29,106 bases of DNA from JAYZAP01 sp964645285. Lineage in GTDB: Bacteria; Pseudomonadota; Alphaproteobacteria; JAAXGF01. The notes under the pieces were generated by a model that saw only the letters and a program-made list of their open reading frames with translations, made no database searches and was not told the origin of the DNA. Below are positions 7,913 through 16,830 of this stretch, piece after piece. Where the stretch lies: contig CAZYDR010000046.1 in the NCBI GenBank assembly GCA_964645285.1, forward strand, positions 1 to 29,106, in the 5' to 3' direction. Position numbers and translations under genes: made by a program. Each line of letters starts with the position of its first letter. Within the stretch, counting starts at the first letter, position 1.

Positions 7913-9398
7913 ATGTCAGACGTTGCCACGACAGCCAATCATGTTGAGGAATCCCATGGTCCGCGACAGCGAGTGGTGTGGAAGCTGCGGCCCGTGCTGA
8001 TCGTCGCGACGATCATTTCCGCGGTCGGCGTCTGGTGGGGCTTGCCGCAGGTCATTGAAAACGGCGCGCGCGGCGATGCGGTTGCCGCCGCTGAGAAGAC
8101 CGCCACCCAGTTCAAGGTCCTGCGTAAATACTACGCCCAGAATGTCATCAAGAAAGTTCTTGGGGCGGGCGGCCTCAAGCCGTCGTTCGACCACAAGGGC
8201 GACGCCGGAGCGACCTGCGAGGCGTTCTCAAGATCGTGGTTCCCATCACCGGACAGGTGGCGCGGGGCGAGATGATGGGCGAGTGGGTCTCACTGGCGAT
8301 CCTGGTGATCCTCATCATTGTGACAATGATCACGTTCTTCCGGCTTCGCTCTGTCATCCTGTCGCCTGTCGGTTCGATGACGGCGGCGATGAACGATCTG
8401 GCCGGTGGCGACACCACGGTCGAGGTCCCCGCGACCGAACGCAGAGATGAGATTGGCAAAATGGCTCAGGCCGTCCAGGTGTTCAAGGAGAATGCCATCG
8501 AGATGGATCGGATGCGGGCCGAGCAAGAGGAAATGGAGCACAAGGCCGAGGAAGACAAGCGACGCGCCATGACCGAGATGGCCGACAGCTTCGAGAGCAG
8601 TGTCATGGGTATCGTCGACGCCGTTGCCGGGTCGGCAACCGAAATGCAGGCGACGGTCGGCAGCATGGCGTCGACGGCGGAAGAGACCAGTCGCCAGAGC
8701 CAGGCCGCCGCCGCCGAGCAGGCCTCGACCAATGTCCAGACGGTGTCCGCGGCGGCCGAGGAGATGTCGTCCTCGGTCAACGAGATCGCCCGCCAGGTCG
8801 CCCAGTCGGCCCAGATGGCCAAGGACGCGGTCGATGACGCCGAGAAGACCAATTCCTCGGTCCAGAGTCTGCCGAGGGGTCGCAGAAGATCGGTGAGGTT
8901 GTTGATCTGATCAGCGACATCGCCAGCCAGACCAACTTATTGGGCCTCAATGCCACCATTGAGGCTGCCCGCGCCGGCGAAGCCGGTAAGGGTTTCGCCG
9001 TTGTCGCCTCCGAGGTTAAGAGCCTGGCGACGCAAACCGCCAGGGCGACCGAAGAAATTGCCGCCCAGATCGCTTCGATCCAGGGCGCCACGGACGAGTC
9101 GGTGGCGGCCATCGAGGGCATCGGCAAGAAGATCGCCGAGATGGACGAGGTCTCGACGGCCATCGCCTCCGCTATCGAAGAGCAGGGTGCGGCGACCGGC
9201 GAGATCAGCAGCAACACTCAACAGGCGTCAGTGGGCACCCAGGAAGTGTCGTCCAACATCGCCGGGGTCAACCAGACGGCGTCGGAAACCGGCACCGCGG
9301 CAAGTGAGGTACTTCAGGCGACGGGTGAACTGAGCAAACAGGCGGAACTGCTTCGCGCCGAGGTCGATAAGTTCCTGGCCGGTATCAGAGCGGCCTGA
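7913..9398 (+). pseudogene. Methyl-accepting chemotaxis protein with excised sensor domain and two frame breaks
   Basis: Three frames in sequence form one receptor gene. Part 1 (7913 to about 8210) has a transmembrane helix (LRPVLIVATIISAVGVWWG) and the beginning of a Tll0287/DUF3365-like sensor (KYYAQNVIKKV, FDHKGD). Part 2 (about 8212-8871) begins mid-sensor with DLRGVLKIVVPIT, the known end of that domain, then a second membrane helix, a HAMP segment and the first half of the signalling coiled coil. Part 3 (about 8871-9398) holds the hairpin-tip region (DIASQTNLLGLNATIEAARAG) and the second half. About 100 sensor residues, including the expected haem-type C-x-x-C-H segment, are missing at about 8205-8213 and the frame changes there. 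At 8871 adding one g (ctg Gcc gag ggg tcg) restores SLAEGSQKIGEVV. The ATG at 7913 has GGAG six bases upstream. A strong terminator follows. Confidence 0.85.
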
Positions 9399-9424
9399 CG
9401 ACGTCGTTCAATCGAGACCAATCG

Positions 9425-9455
9425 AGGGCGGTGACTTTGGTCGCCGCCCTTTTTT
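9425..9455 (+). terminator. Rho-independent terminator after the chemoreceptor gene
   Basis: GGGCGGTGAC (9426-9435), loop TTTG, GTCGCCGCCC (9440-9449) form a 10-bp stem with one T-G wobble, followed at once by six T. It lies 27 bp after the chemoreceptor stop and 7 bp before the convergent oxygenase stop. There is no A-run on its left side, so it works mainly on the + strand. Confidence 0.9.
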
Positions 9456-9462
9456 GGCCTGA

Positions 9463-10308
9463 TTACAGCGAGCGGGTGCGGCCACCTTCCACGGCGGCCG
9501 CCATGCCGGCGACCCTTGGGCCGTAGATCAGCCGGTTGCTTTCTTCCTTGCTGACGATGCCGGGCTGGTCTTCGTAGGAAAGCACCGCCATATAGCGCGT
9601 CCTGGCGCCCCGCACCGGCGTCACCCGATGCATGCTGTAGCGCCCCCGGAAGATACTGAGATCGCCTGACGCCTGTGGCAGTGTCACGTAGCCGGTTGAT
9701 GAACCATCGACCAGACACTGGACCTCATCGTAATTCTCGTCGTCGGGCACCCTGATATCGGGTGCGTACTGGAATTCGCCGCCGGCCTCGGGCGCCTGGA
9801 TCAGGATCGATACGAAGAAGTTGCTGGGGTCGAAGTGCCATTGCAGGTTACTGCCTTCGGCCATGCCGGCGACGCTGACGCCTTGCACGGGACAGGCCAT
9901 GGGATAGATCGGCCCGCTGTCCCGCACTGTGGCGAAGAAGCGATGCAAGTCGGGATGAAGATAGACTTGGCGCAAGCATGAACCGTCGGCCAGAAGATCG
10001 AAGGAAAGTTGGCTCAAATTCCGCGCCAGCAAAGCCCGGCGCGGATGGCCCACGGGAAAACCCCTACCGCTCATGCCGTAGTATATGGGCTCCTGCTTCT
10101 GACCGGCGTAGGCCATGGGCGCCAGGGCTCTGACCTCGGCGATCATCTCTCCGAGCGCTGGTGGCGTAATGAACCCCGGCAGAACAATCGCGCCGTCCGA
10201 TGCCAGCCGCGTCGAGTACTCGGCGATAAGCGCGCATCCGGCGCCACTATCAAGGTCATGGATCGGATAATGCTCGAGATCGACCAGGCCGTCGAGCGAA
10301 GGCGCCAC
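9463..10308 (-). CDS. Fe(II)/2-oxoglutarate-dependent oxygenase
   Basis: 281 residues from the GTG at 10308. The double-stranded beta-helix ligands are visible: H158-F-D160 in LQWHFDPSNF, the distal histidine H227 in YSMHRVTPVRG, and the 2-oxoglutarate arginine in the following RGARTRY. Between them lies APEAGGEFQYAP, resembling proteins annotated as HalD/BesD- or ArpA-like. An Asp in the H-x-D motif argues for a hydroxylase rather than a halogenase, which has Gly or Ala there. The start overlaps the thiolase stop as TAGTG, indicating translational coupling; an ATG at 10365 would lie inside the thiolase gene. It is the last gene of the ADP-forming ligase, thiolase, oxygenase operon. The substrate is unknown. 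Confidence 0.8.
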   Translation of the reverse strand: MAPSLDGLVDLEHYPIHDLDSGAGCALIAEYSTRLASDGAIVLPGFITPPALGEMIAEVRALAPMAYAGQKQEPIYYGMSGRGFPVGHPRRALLARNLSQLSFDLLADGSCLRQVYLHPDLHRFFATVRDSGPIYPMACPVQGVSVAGMAEGSNLQWHFDPSNFFVSILIQAPEAGGEFQYAPDIRVPDDENYDEVQCLVDGSSTGYVTLPQASGDLSIFRGRYSMHRVTPVRGARTRYMAVLSYEDQPGIVSKEESNRLIYGPRVAGMAAAVEGGRTRSL

Positions 10309-11513
10309 TACACCCGTTCCAGCACCATGGCGATGCCCTGGCCGACGCCAATGCACATGGTGCACAGCGCGTAGCGTTCCTGGCGCTGGTGTAGTTCCTC
10401 GACAGCGGTCAACACCAGTCTGGCGCCGCTCATGCCCAGGGGATGGCCCAGCGCAATGGCGCCGCCGTTGGGATTGACGTGCTCGGCGTCGTCGGGGAGG
10501 CCGAGTTCGCGCAGCACCGCCAGGGCCTGTGCCGCGAAGGCTTCGTTGAGTTCGATCACCGCCATGTCGTCGAGCCGAAGGTCGGTGCGCTCCAGCAGTT
10601 TGCGCACCGCCGGCACCGGGCCGACGCCCATGATGCGCGGCGCGATACCCGCCGAGGCCATACCGACGACACGCGCCCGGGGCTCCAGACCCTGAGCTTT
10701 GGTGGCGGCTTCCGAGGCGACGATCAGCGCCGCCGCGCCGTCATTGATGCCCGAGGCATTGCCCGCCGTCACCGTGCCGTCCTCGCGGAACGGCGTCGGC
10801 AGCTTGGCCAGCGCTTCCATGGTGGTATCGGTGCGGGGGTGCTCGTCGCTGTCGACGATGATTGGGTCGCCCTTGCGGCGCTTGATGCTCACGGGAATGA
10901 TCTCGCGGGCCAGGCGGCCTGACTCCTGGGCGCGGCCGGCACGCTGTTGGCTGCGCAGGGCAAAGGCATCCTGGTCGGCGCGGGTGATCTGGAATTCCTC
11001 GGCCACGTTCTCGGCGGTCTCGGGCATGGAATCGACGCCGTACTCGTTCTTGATCTGCGCATTGACGAAGCGCCAGCCCATGGTGGTGTCGTAGATTTCG
11101 GCGCGGCGCGAAAACGGCGTGTCGGCCTTGGGCATGACGAAGGGCGCCCGCGACATGTTCTCGACGCCGCCGGCGATGGCGGTCTTCGCCTCGTCGAGCC
11201 GGATCGCGCGGGCCGCCGCGCCAATTGCCTCGATGCCTGAACCGCAGAGCCGGTTAACGGTGACGGCGGGTACTTCGATCGGCAGGCCGGCGACCAGCAG
11301 GGACATGCGGGCGACGTTGCGATTGTCTTCGCCGGCCTGGTTGGCGCAGCCGAACACCACTTCATCGAGCTTGGGTGTGTCGATACCGGGATTGCGCGCC
11401 ATCAGGGCCTTGAGCGGCTCAGCGCCCAGGTTGTCCGCCCGGACCGGGGACAGGCCGCCGCCAAAGCGGCCGATGGCGGTGCGGGCGCCGTCGCAGATAA
11501 AGGCTTCGGTCAT
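10308..11513 (-). CDS. Acetyl-CoA acyltransferase / 3-oxoadipyl-CoA thiolase-like
   Basis: 401 residues, full-length thiolase. It catalyses thiolytic cleavage of a 3-oxoacyl-CoA to acetyl-CoA and a shortened acyl-CoA. Acylated cysteine C90 is in VNRLCGSG; the GHPLG histidine is in NGGAIALGHPLGMSGARL; the second cysteine is in CTMCIGVGQG. GCANQAGEDNRNVARM and YGVDSMPETAENVA are characteristic of the PcaF/PaaJ branch, so a dicarboxylic or aromatic-derived substrate is plausible. The chosen ATG at 11513 gives MTEAFICDGARTAIG and has AGGAGA 8 bases upstream; an upstream extension to 11573 would run into the preceding gene. The gene lies 4 bp after the ligase stop and its stop overlaps the oxygenase start. 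Confidence 0.9.
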   Translation of the reverse strand: MTEAFICDGARTAIGRFGGGLSPVRADNLGAEPLKALMARNPGIDTPKLDEVVFGCANQAGEDNRNVARMSLLVAGLPIEVPAVTVNRLCGSGIEAIGAAARAIRLDEAKTAIAGGVENMSRAPFVMPKADTPFSRRAEIYDTTMGWRFVNAQIKNEYGVDSMPETAENVAEEFQITRADQDAFALRSQQRAGRAQESGRLAREIIPVSIKRRKGDPIIVDSDEHPRTDTTMEALAKLPTPFREDGTVTAGNASGINDGAAALIVASEAATKAQGLEPRARVVGMASAGIAPRIMGVGPVPAVRKLLERTDLRLDDMAVIELNEAFAAQALAVLRELGLPDDAEHVNPNGGAIALGHPLGMSGARLVLTAVEELHQRQERYALCTMCIGVGQGIAMVLERV

Positions 11514-11517
11514 GGTG

Positions 11518-13611
11518 TCAGTCTCCTGAGTTCGGCGTTGCCGGTACGAACAGGGCGTCGAGAGCAATGACACCTTCGGGGCCGGCGAGCAATGGATTGA
11601 TATCGGCTTCGGCCAGGGTATCGCCCATGTCAGCCGCCAGCCACGACAGCCGGGTCACCGTATCGACCAGGGCGTCAACATCCGACGGCGCGGCGCCGCG
11701 CACCCCGTCGAGCAGCTTGCGCGAGGCCAGGCTGTCGATGGCGTCCCGCGCCTCGGCCGGGCTGACCGGCGCCAGCATGGCCCGAACGTCGCCCATGAGT
11801 TCGACGAAGATGCCGCCGGCGCCGACCAGCACCAGGGGGCCGTACTGAGGATCGTTCTTGAGGCCGAGAATCATTTCAACGCCGCCGCCACTGACCTGGG
11901 TGGCGACCAGGGCGCGCGGGCCCAGCCGGCCGGCAATATCGTCATAGGCATCACCAACCGCATCGTCGCTACCCAGGTTAAGGCGAACGCCGTCCGCATC
12001 GGTCTTGTGCAGGACGCCCTCGGCGGCGGTTTTGAGTACGGCGGGCAAGCCGATCTCTCGGGCCGCGGCCACGGCCTCATCCCGTGAGTTCACCACCCGA
12101 TGGGCCGGTACACCAATGCCGTAGTCCGACAGCAGGCGCAGGCTGTCCGCTTCATCCGGGGTTTCACCGGCGGTCAGGCGTTGGCGCCAGCGGTCGCGAG
12201 TTTCATCGGCGATGACCGGCGCCACGGTTTCGCGATTGCCCGCCCGGTGGTCACGGTAGGCGAGGGCGTTACGCACCGCCTTGAGGGCCGGCACCGTGCC
12301 GTCGAGTACGGGAATGCCCATGCGGGTAAACTCGATGGCCACGTCGTAATGATCGACGGCGCTGTAGTTGGTGGCGAAGGCCATGGGCTTGTGGGTTGTG
12401 GCGAAGGCGTCAACCCCGGCCTGGGCGCAGAGCTGGCTGTAGTCGCTGTCGGTGCGCAAATCCAAAAAGAACACGCCAAGGGCGGTGTCCGGATCGGCCA
12501 TGAGCGCCGCAAAGCAGTCGCGTATCTTGCCGTCGAAATCATCGGACTCGCCGAAAGCATCGAGCGGGTTCTCCGCCGTCAGGCCGGTGTCGAGCCGGGT
12601 CTCGAGTTTGGCCACGGTGTCGCTGTTGATGACCGCGAAGGGCACGTTGTTCTCGCTCGCCAGGTCGGCGATCATCTCGCGCTCGCCGCCGGATTCGTGG
12701 ATGGTCGCCAGGGCGCCGGGGCCGGGGCGCCGCTGATTCTGCATGAGTAGCATGGTCGCCGCCAGTTCGTCCAGGGTGTCGACCCGCAACACGCCATAAC
12801 GCCGGCATACCGCGTCGAAGGCCTGATCGTCGCCGACCAGAGCGCCGGAATGGCTGATGGCCATGCGCGCCGCCACCTCGGTGCGCCCGGTCTTGAGGGT
12901 GACCACCGGCACGTCGCGGGCCTCTGCCTTTTCCAGGGCGACAATGAAGCCGCCGGGGTCGCGCACGGTTTCCAGGAACAGGCTGATCACCCGTGTCGAC
13001 TTAAGGTCGAGGGCGTAGTCCATGTAATCGGCGACCGTGACCGACAGTTCCCGTCCCGTTGAGACCGCCATATTCAATGGCATGCGGTCGTTGTTGTCGG
13101 CGATGGCGCCATAGGCCGAGCCGGACTGGGCGAGAAAGGTGATGCTCCCCGGTTCGCGGTCGCGCATGCGATAGCCGGTGACGCTGATGCCGGCCTGGTA
13201 ATTGCAAAAGCCGAGACAGTTGCCGCCGCAGATCGGCAGCCTGGCCTCGTGGGCGATGGCCGACAGGCGGGCGGCGAGGGGCGGGTCGGTGTCGTTCTCA
13301 AGCACGCAGCTGCCGAAGATCGAGACCGCCCGTGTGTCGGTCTCAAGAACGATTTCGAACTGCTCCTCAAGCCGCGAATCAGCCACCGCCATAACCGCCA
13401 GATCGACGGTCTCCGGCAGATCGCGAAGGGTTGGATAGCAGATCGTGCCGTCGATCTCCTCGTAGCGTGGATTGACCAGATAAAGGGCGCCGCCGTAGCG
13501 GTCCGGCGCCAGGGTCTCGATCATCCGCGCGCCGGCGCTCCACTCCCGGGGCGAGGCGCCGACGATGGCGATGGAACGGGGTTCGAGGAGCGGGGTAAGC
13601 CAGTGTGACAT
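11518..13611 (-). CDS. ADP-forming acyl-CoA synthetase (acetate-CoA ligase family, fused alpha-beta)
   Basis: 697 residues. It makes an acyl-CoA from acid, CoA and ATP with release of ADP and phosphate. Domains in order: a CoA-binding Rossmann domain (SIAIVGASPREWSAGARM, residues 12-130), a succinyl-CoA-synthetase-like ligase domain (CGGNCLGFCNYQAG, ISHSGALVGDDQAFDAVCRR), and a C-terminal ATP-grasp domain from about residue 480 (GLPAVLKTAAEGVLHKTDADG, VLVGAGGIFVELMGD, ADINPLLAGPEGVIALDA). It is the first gene of a three-gene operon with the thiolase and the oxygenase. No strong Shine-Dalgarno sequence is seen before the ATG. The acid substrate is unknown. Confidence 0.88.
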   Translation of the reverse strand: MSHWLTPLLEPRSIAIVGASPREWSAGARMIETLAPDRYGGALYLVNPRYEEIDGTICYPTLRDLPETVDLAVMAVADSRLEEQFEIVLETDTRAVSIFGSCVLENDTDPPLAARLSAIAHEARLPICGGNCLGFCNYQAGISVTGYRMRDREPGSITFLAQSGSAYGAIADNNDRMPLNMAVSTGRELSVTVADYMDYALDLKSTRVISLFLETVRDPGGFIVALEKAEARDVPVVTLKTGRTEVAARMAISHSGALVGDDQAFDAVCRRYGVLRVDTLDELAATMLLMQNQRRPGPGALATIHESGGEREMIADLASENNVPFAVINSDTVAKLETRLDTGLTAENPLDAFGESDDFDGKIRDCFAALMADPDTALGVFFLDLRTDSDYSQLCAQAGVDAFATTHKPMAFATNYSAVDHYDVAIEFTRMGIPVLDGTVPALKAVRNALAYRDHRAGNRETVAPVIADETRDRWRQRLTAGETPDEADSLRLLSDYGIGVPAHRVVNSRDEAVAAAREIGLPAVLKTAAEGVLHKTDADGVRLNLGSDDAVGDAYDDIAGRLGPRALVATQVSGGGVEMILGLKNDPQYGPLVLVGAGGIFVELMGDVRAMLAPVSPAEARDAIDSLASRKLLDGVRGAAPSDVDALVDTVTRLSWLAADMGDTLAEADINPLLAGPEGVIALDALFVPATPNSGD

Positions 13612-13681
13612 GGTATTTCTGAACTTGGTTCTTGGGGCGCGGCCCGGCGGCAGCGAATTCCGCTGGCGAAGACGCTGTCAT

Positions 13682-13692
13682 TTGTATACCAA
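13682..13692. promoter_or_regulatory. Candidate operator with GTATAC core
   Basis: TTGTATACCAA, a near-palindrome around GTATAC, lies in the 146-bp divergent gap about 70 bp from both the ligase start and the MATE start. Sites of the form TTGTATACAA are typical of FadR/FCD-type GntR repressors, which often control acid catabolism. No regulator gene is present nearby, so this is a suggestion only. Confidence 0.3.
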
Positions 13693-13757
13693 CAGTGCCG
13701 AATTACCATACCCCGTCGCGGACTGGCCGCGCCGGGGCAATTTATGGGCGCGGGGAC

Positions 13758-15167
13758 GTGACGAACACGACAGACAAACCGGTCGGTGGCGAGCCGACAG
13801 TCGAGCGGGCGCAAGTGGCCGCCAGTCTGGGCCACGAGTGCCGCCTGCAGGGCTTGTTGGCCATGCCCCTGGTGGCGACCAGTTTGGCCGAGCTCGGTAT
13901 GTGGTACACCGACGCCATGGTCGTCGGCCGCATGGGCAGTGTTGAACTCGCCGCCGTCAGCCTCTCGGGTCTGCTCGTTTGGGAGATCCTCCTGGCCGGT
14001 GTGGCCGTGATTTCCGTGGTCGGAGTCATCGTCGGAAAGGCGTTCGGACAGGGTGACAGGGTTGCCAGCCGCCGGGCACTACAACAGGGTTTGTGGGTCG
14101 CGGTCGCGCTCATCCCGCCTGCGATGTTGGTGGCGTGGTTCCTGATGGATGTACTCGCCTTTACCAACCAGGACCCCGACGTTCTGGCGCTGGGCGAGAC
14201 GTATCTCCATGCCATGGTGTGGGCTATCCCACCCATGCTGTGCTACGCCGCCTTGCAGCACTTCCTGACCGGGCTGTCGCGGCCTTTCGTCATTACCGGC
14301 ACCGTGTGGCTCGTCCTGCCCATCAACCTGGCGCTGAACTACGTCTTGGTATTTGGCGCCTTCGGCGTGCCGGCGCTTGGCATTGCCGGAGCCGGGTATG
14401 CCTCCAGCATCGTCGGCTGGCTGATGTTCTTCAGTCTTTTGGCTTACATGTCCGTGGCCAAAGCGATCCGGCCCTACAGGATCTTCCACGAGCTTTTCGT
14501 CTTCCATGGTGAGACCTGGCGGCAAATCTGGCGACTGGGATTGCCCACCGCCGGCACCTGGATGATCTACGGATCGGTGTTCCAGTTGATCACCATCTTC
14601 CTGGGGGCGTTCGGGGCCGTGGCCCTCGCCGCCAATCACATCGCGGTCAGCGCCCTGGCGTTTCAGTCGGTCCTCGCCGAGGCTTTGGGCGAGGCCGCCT
14701 CGGTGCGCGTCGCCCAGGAGACCGGCGCCGGCCGTGACGCGGCCGCGACCCGGGCCGGGTGGCTTGCCATCAGCGTTGGCGCGGCCCTTGGCCTGCCCCT
14801 TGCGATCTGCCTGTGGTTCAATCCGGATATCCTCGCGGCGGTGTTTCTCGATGTGGGCGACCCGGCAAACCGGGAAACCCTTGTGGCTGCTGCCGGCTTG
14901 GCGCAAATCGGCGCCATCATGGTGGTTTTCGAGGGTGTTGAAATTATTACCGGGCGCTGTCTGCGAGGCATTTACGACACCTACGTGCCCATGTGGCTCG
15001 CGGCGCTCGGCATCTGGGGCCTGTCGCTTCCCGCCGCTCTTATTTTTGCCTTCACTCTCGATTTCGGACCAGGCGGCCTGTGGTACGGCATGACTGTCGG
15101 CGCGGTGGCGACATGCGCACTGCTGCTGCGCCGCTGGCGCCGGTTGCGGGCCGGCTCCAGGGCCTAG
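13758..15167 (+). CDS. MATE family multidrug/metabolite exporter (NorM-like)
   Basis: 469 residues with about twelve hydrophobic membrane segments, normal for a MATE antiporter that expels cationic or other small molecules using a Na+ or H+ gradient. Recognisable: LAMPLVATSLAELGMWYTDAMVVGRMG in the first segment, GVIVGKAFGQGD after the second pair, and LALNYVLVFGAFGVPALGIAGAGYASSI in the sixth region. The second half repeats the pattern (LGLPTAGTWMIYGSVFQ). GTG at 13758 was chosen because the upstream in-frame sequence is unlike the family, begins with TTG, and crosses the regulatory gap. The stop overlaps the convergent small gene's stop by 3 bp. The substrate cannot be deduced. Confidence 0.88.
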   Translation: MTNTTDKPVGGEPTVERAQVAASLGHECRLQGLLAMPLVATSLAELGMWYTDAMVVGRMGSVELAAVSLSGLLVWEILLAGVAVISVVGVIVGKAFGQGDRVASRRALQQGLWVAVALIPPAMLVAWFLMDVLAFTNQDPDVLALGETYLHAMVWAIPPMLCYAALQHFLTGLSRPFVITGTVWLVLPINLALNYVLVFGAFGVPALGIAGAGYASSIVGWLMFFSLLAYMSVAKAIRPYRIFHELFVFHGETWRQIWRLGLPTAGTWMIYGSVFQLITIFLGAFGAVALAANHIAVSALAFQSVLAEALGEAASVRVAQETGAGRDAAATRAGWLAISVGAALGLPLAICLWFNPDILAAVFLDVGDPANRETLVAAAGLAQIGAIMVVFEGVEIITGRCLRGIYDTYVPMWLAALGIWGLSLPAALIFAFTLDFGPGGLWYGMTVGAVATCALLLRRWRRLRAGSRA

Positions 15168-15547
15168 TCGGTCCCGAGCTGGTAGTTTTCGACAACTTGA
15201 GCCTGGATGACGCCGGCGTGTAGCGCGAGCAGGATGATACGGGCATCGAGGCTGTCGCCTGCGTCAAGAGCTGCCTCCAGGCGCGCCTCTGTCGCTTCGG
15301 TCAAGGGCCGGCCATTGGCTTCGGTGAAACCTTGCGAGCCCAACATGCAATAGCTGAGCATCTCCGCCGCCGCGTGGTAATCCCGTGGCTCAGGCTTGCT
15401 GCCGCCGTTGGCTGCCTTGAGGAGATTGAAAGTCGTCAGCTGCACCGCATCAGGCACCAGATTGGGGTGCAGGCCTACGTCGCGCACCGCCTGGTCGAGA
15501 CGCTTCATTTCGTGGGAACGGCCGAACAGTCCAAAGAAGCCGAACAT
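15164..15547 (-). CDS. Conserved hypothetical protein (127 aa)
   Basis: 127 residues, no signal peptide or clear membrane helix, mainly alpha-helical by appearance (DQAVRDVGLHP, AAAEMLSYCMLG, LDARIILLALHAGVIQ). I recall similar MFGFFG-starting proteins in alphaproteobacteria but know no function. It starts 14 bp after the C45 hydrolase stop on the same strand, so the two are probably cotranscribed. It ends by overlapping the MATE stop. Confidence 0.7.
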   Translation of the reverse strand: MFGFFGLFGRSHEMKRLDQAVRDVGLHPNLVPDAVQLTTFNLLKAANGGSKPEPRDYHAAAEMLSYCMLGSQGFTEANGRPLTEATEARLEAALDAGDSLDARIILLALHAGVIQAQVVENYQLGTD

Positions 15548-15561
15548 GGGTGCTGGTCGCC

Positions 15562-16719
15562 TTATGCGGCGTCGCGGGCCTTGGCGGCGAACTTGTAGGA
15601 CTGGAAGTGCGTGACCGAGGCCGGGCCGGCGGCGAAATGGAGCACCGGCTGATCCGACAGCTCAAAGATCGCCGTCCCTGCCGTATAGCCGATGATGTTC
15701 GGCTTGCTCGGTTCGAGACGCCGGGCGACCGGGTTGGCCGGGTCGTCCTCGGATGCCAGGGCCGCCTTGCAGGAATCGAGATCGACTGCTTGACCGGGTT
15801 CGACCAGGCGGCCTTCGATGGACGCAAAGCGCGACATGGAGTTGGTGCCCGTAAAATCGAGGATTTCATCCGTCGACTTGCCGGTTCGCGAGCGATAGTG
15901 GCCGGTGTCCGTATTGCTCAAGGGGTGGTTGGTGTGGCATAGCCGGGCACCATCCGCATGGGGGACGTAGGGTGCTACGCTGGCCGCTGAGCATTCCAGG
16001 GACATCACCTGGCCGGGCCCGCCGATGACGTAGTTCTGGCCGGACGCATGGTTGACACGGTTGACGAAGGCGGCCGCCGACGCCGGGTCGTCGTGGCCGA
16101 GCACGCCGCGCATGACTGCTGCCACGGGTAAGCCCCGGTCGCTGTGGTCGAGTTCGAGCAGGGCGTTGCAGCAGATGCCGACACCCCGGCTGTTGAGGCC
16201 GAGCAGACCGATGAAACCGGCGAAGGTGAAGACGTAGGTCTCGCGGCCATCATCGTCGTGGAGATGGAGAAGCGCCTGCAATCCCTCGGACCATGCGGCG
16301 ATGTCCATGGTCTGGCCCATTAGGGTGGCGCCGGCAGCGCTATCGGTGCTGCCGAAGGAGGTGCAGTTCTTGCCCTCGGGCACGTCGCTTGCCGCCTTGC
16401 GCTCAGCGTTAAACCACCATTGCTCGTCCATGAAGTTGAGGGCCAGGACATCACGCACCGGCTGGCCGGCGCCTTCGGCGATACCGTCGATTTCTTCGAG
16501 AAGATGGGGGGTCCAGCGTTCCAGGGCGGCGGGAAAACGGGTGCCGCCGAGGAAGCTGTCGATAAAGCCGTCCACGTCAGAATCGTAGGCGGCGGCAATG
16601 TCGGCGCGCCAGCGGGCCATGGTTTCTGCGATCTTCGGCGCCAAAGCCGCACCGTGCGCCTGGCCCTTCTGGCGCGGGGTGCCGCGCATTTCGACGACGG
16701 GGGCGTGGCTGGTTTCCAT
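15562..16719 (-). CDS. C45-type autoproteolytic Ntn hydrolase (acyltransferase/amidohydrolase family)
   Basis: 385 residues from ATG 16719. Features of the peptidase C45/isopenicillin acyltransferase-like family: the N-terminal MRGTPRQKGQAHGAAL, the HLLEEIDGIAEGAGQP helix, and the EGKNCTSFGS segment where the cysteine (about residue 119) would become the N-terminal nucleophile after self-cleavage. Then LMGQTMDI, GLLGLNSRGVGICCNALL, GQNYVIGGPG and the CHTNHPL region follow. Relatives hydrolyse or transfer acyl groups on amides. AGAGGA stands 8 bases before ATG 16719; ATG 16728 would directly abut it, so it is less likely. It is followed closely by the 127-residue gene. The substrate is unknown. 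Confidence 0.8.
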   Translation of the reverse strand: METSHAPVVEMRGTPRQKGQAHGAALAPKIAETMARWRADIAAAYDSDVDGFIDSFLGGTRFPAALERWTPHLLEEIDGIAEGAGQPVRDVLALNFMDEQWWFNAERKAASDVPEGKNCTSFGSTDSAAGATLMGQTMDIAAWSEGLQALLHLHDDDGRETYVFTFAGFIGLLGLNSRGVGICCNALLELDHSDRGLPVAAVMRGVLGHDDPASAAAFVNRVNHASGQNYVIGGPGQVMSLECSAASVAPYVPHADGARLCHTNHPLSNTDTGHYRSRTGKSTDEILDFTGTNSMSRFASIEGRLVEPGQAVDLDSCKAALASEDDPANPVARRLEPSKPNIIGYTAGTAIFELSDQPVLHFAAGPASVTHFQSYKFAAKARDAA

Positions 16720-16830
16720 GATCGCCATCCTCTAATTGGCTTATCGCGCCATGATAGGCGCGTGGGCAAACCGTGGCAACGCACGCCTTGCGGCGCGCTA
16801 CCAACAGTTACTGGCCGTTGATTGCCGGGA

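Noticed and set aside
9463..10365. ATG at 10365 as start of the oxygenase
   Set aside because: It would place 57 bp inside the thiolase gene with an unconserved leader; the GTG at 10308 overlapping TAG as TAGTG fits translational coupling.
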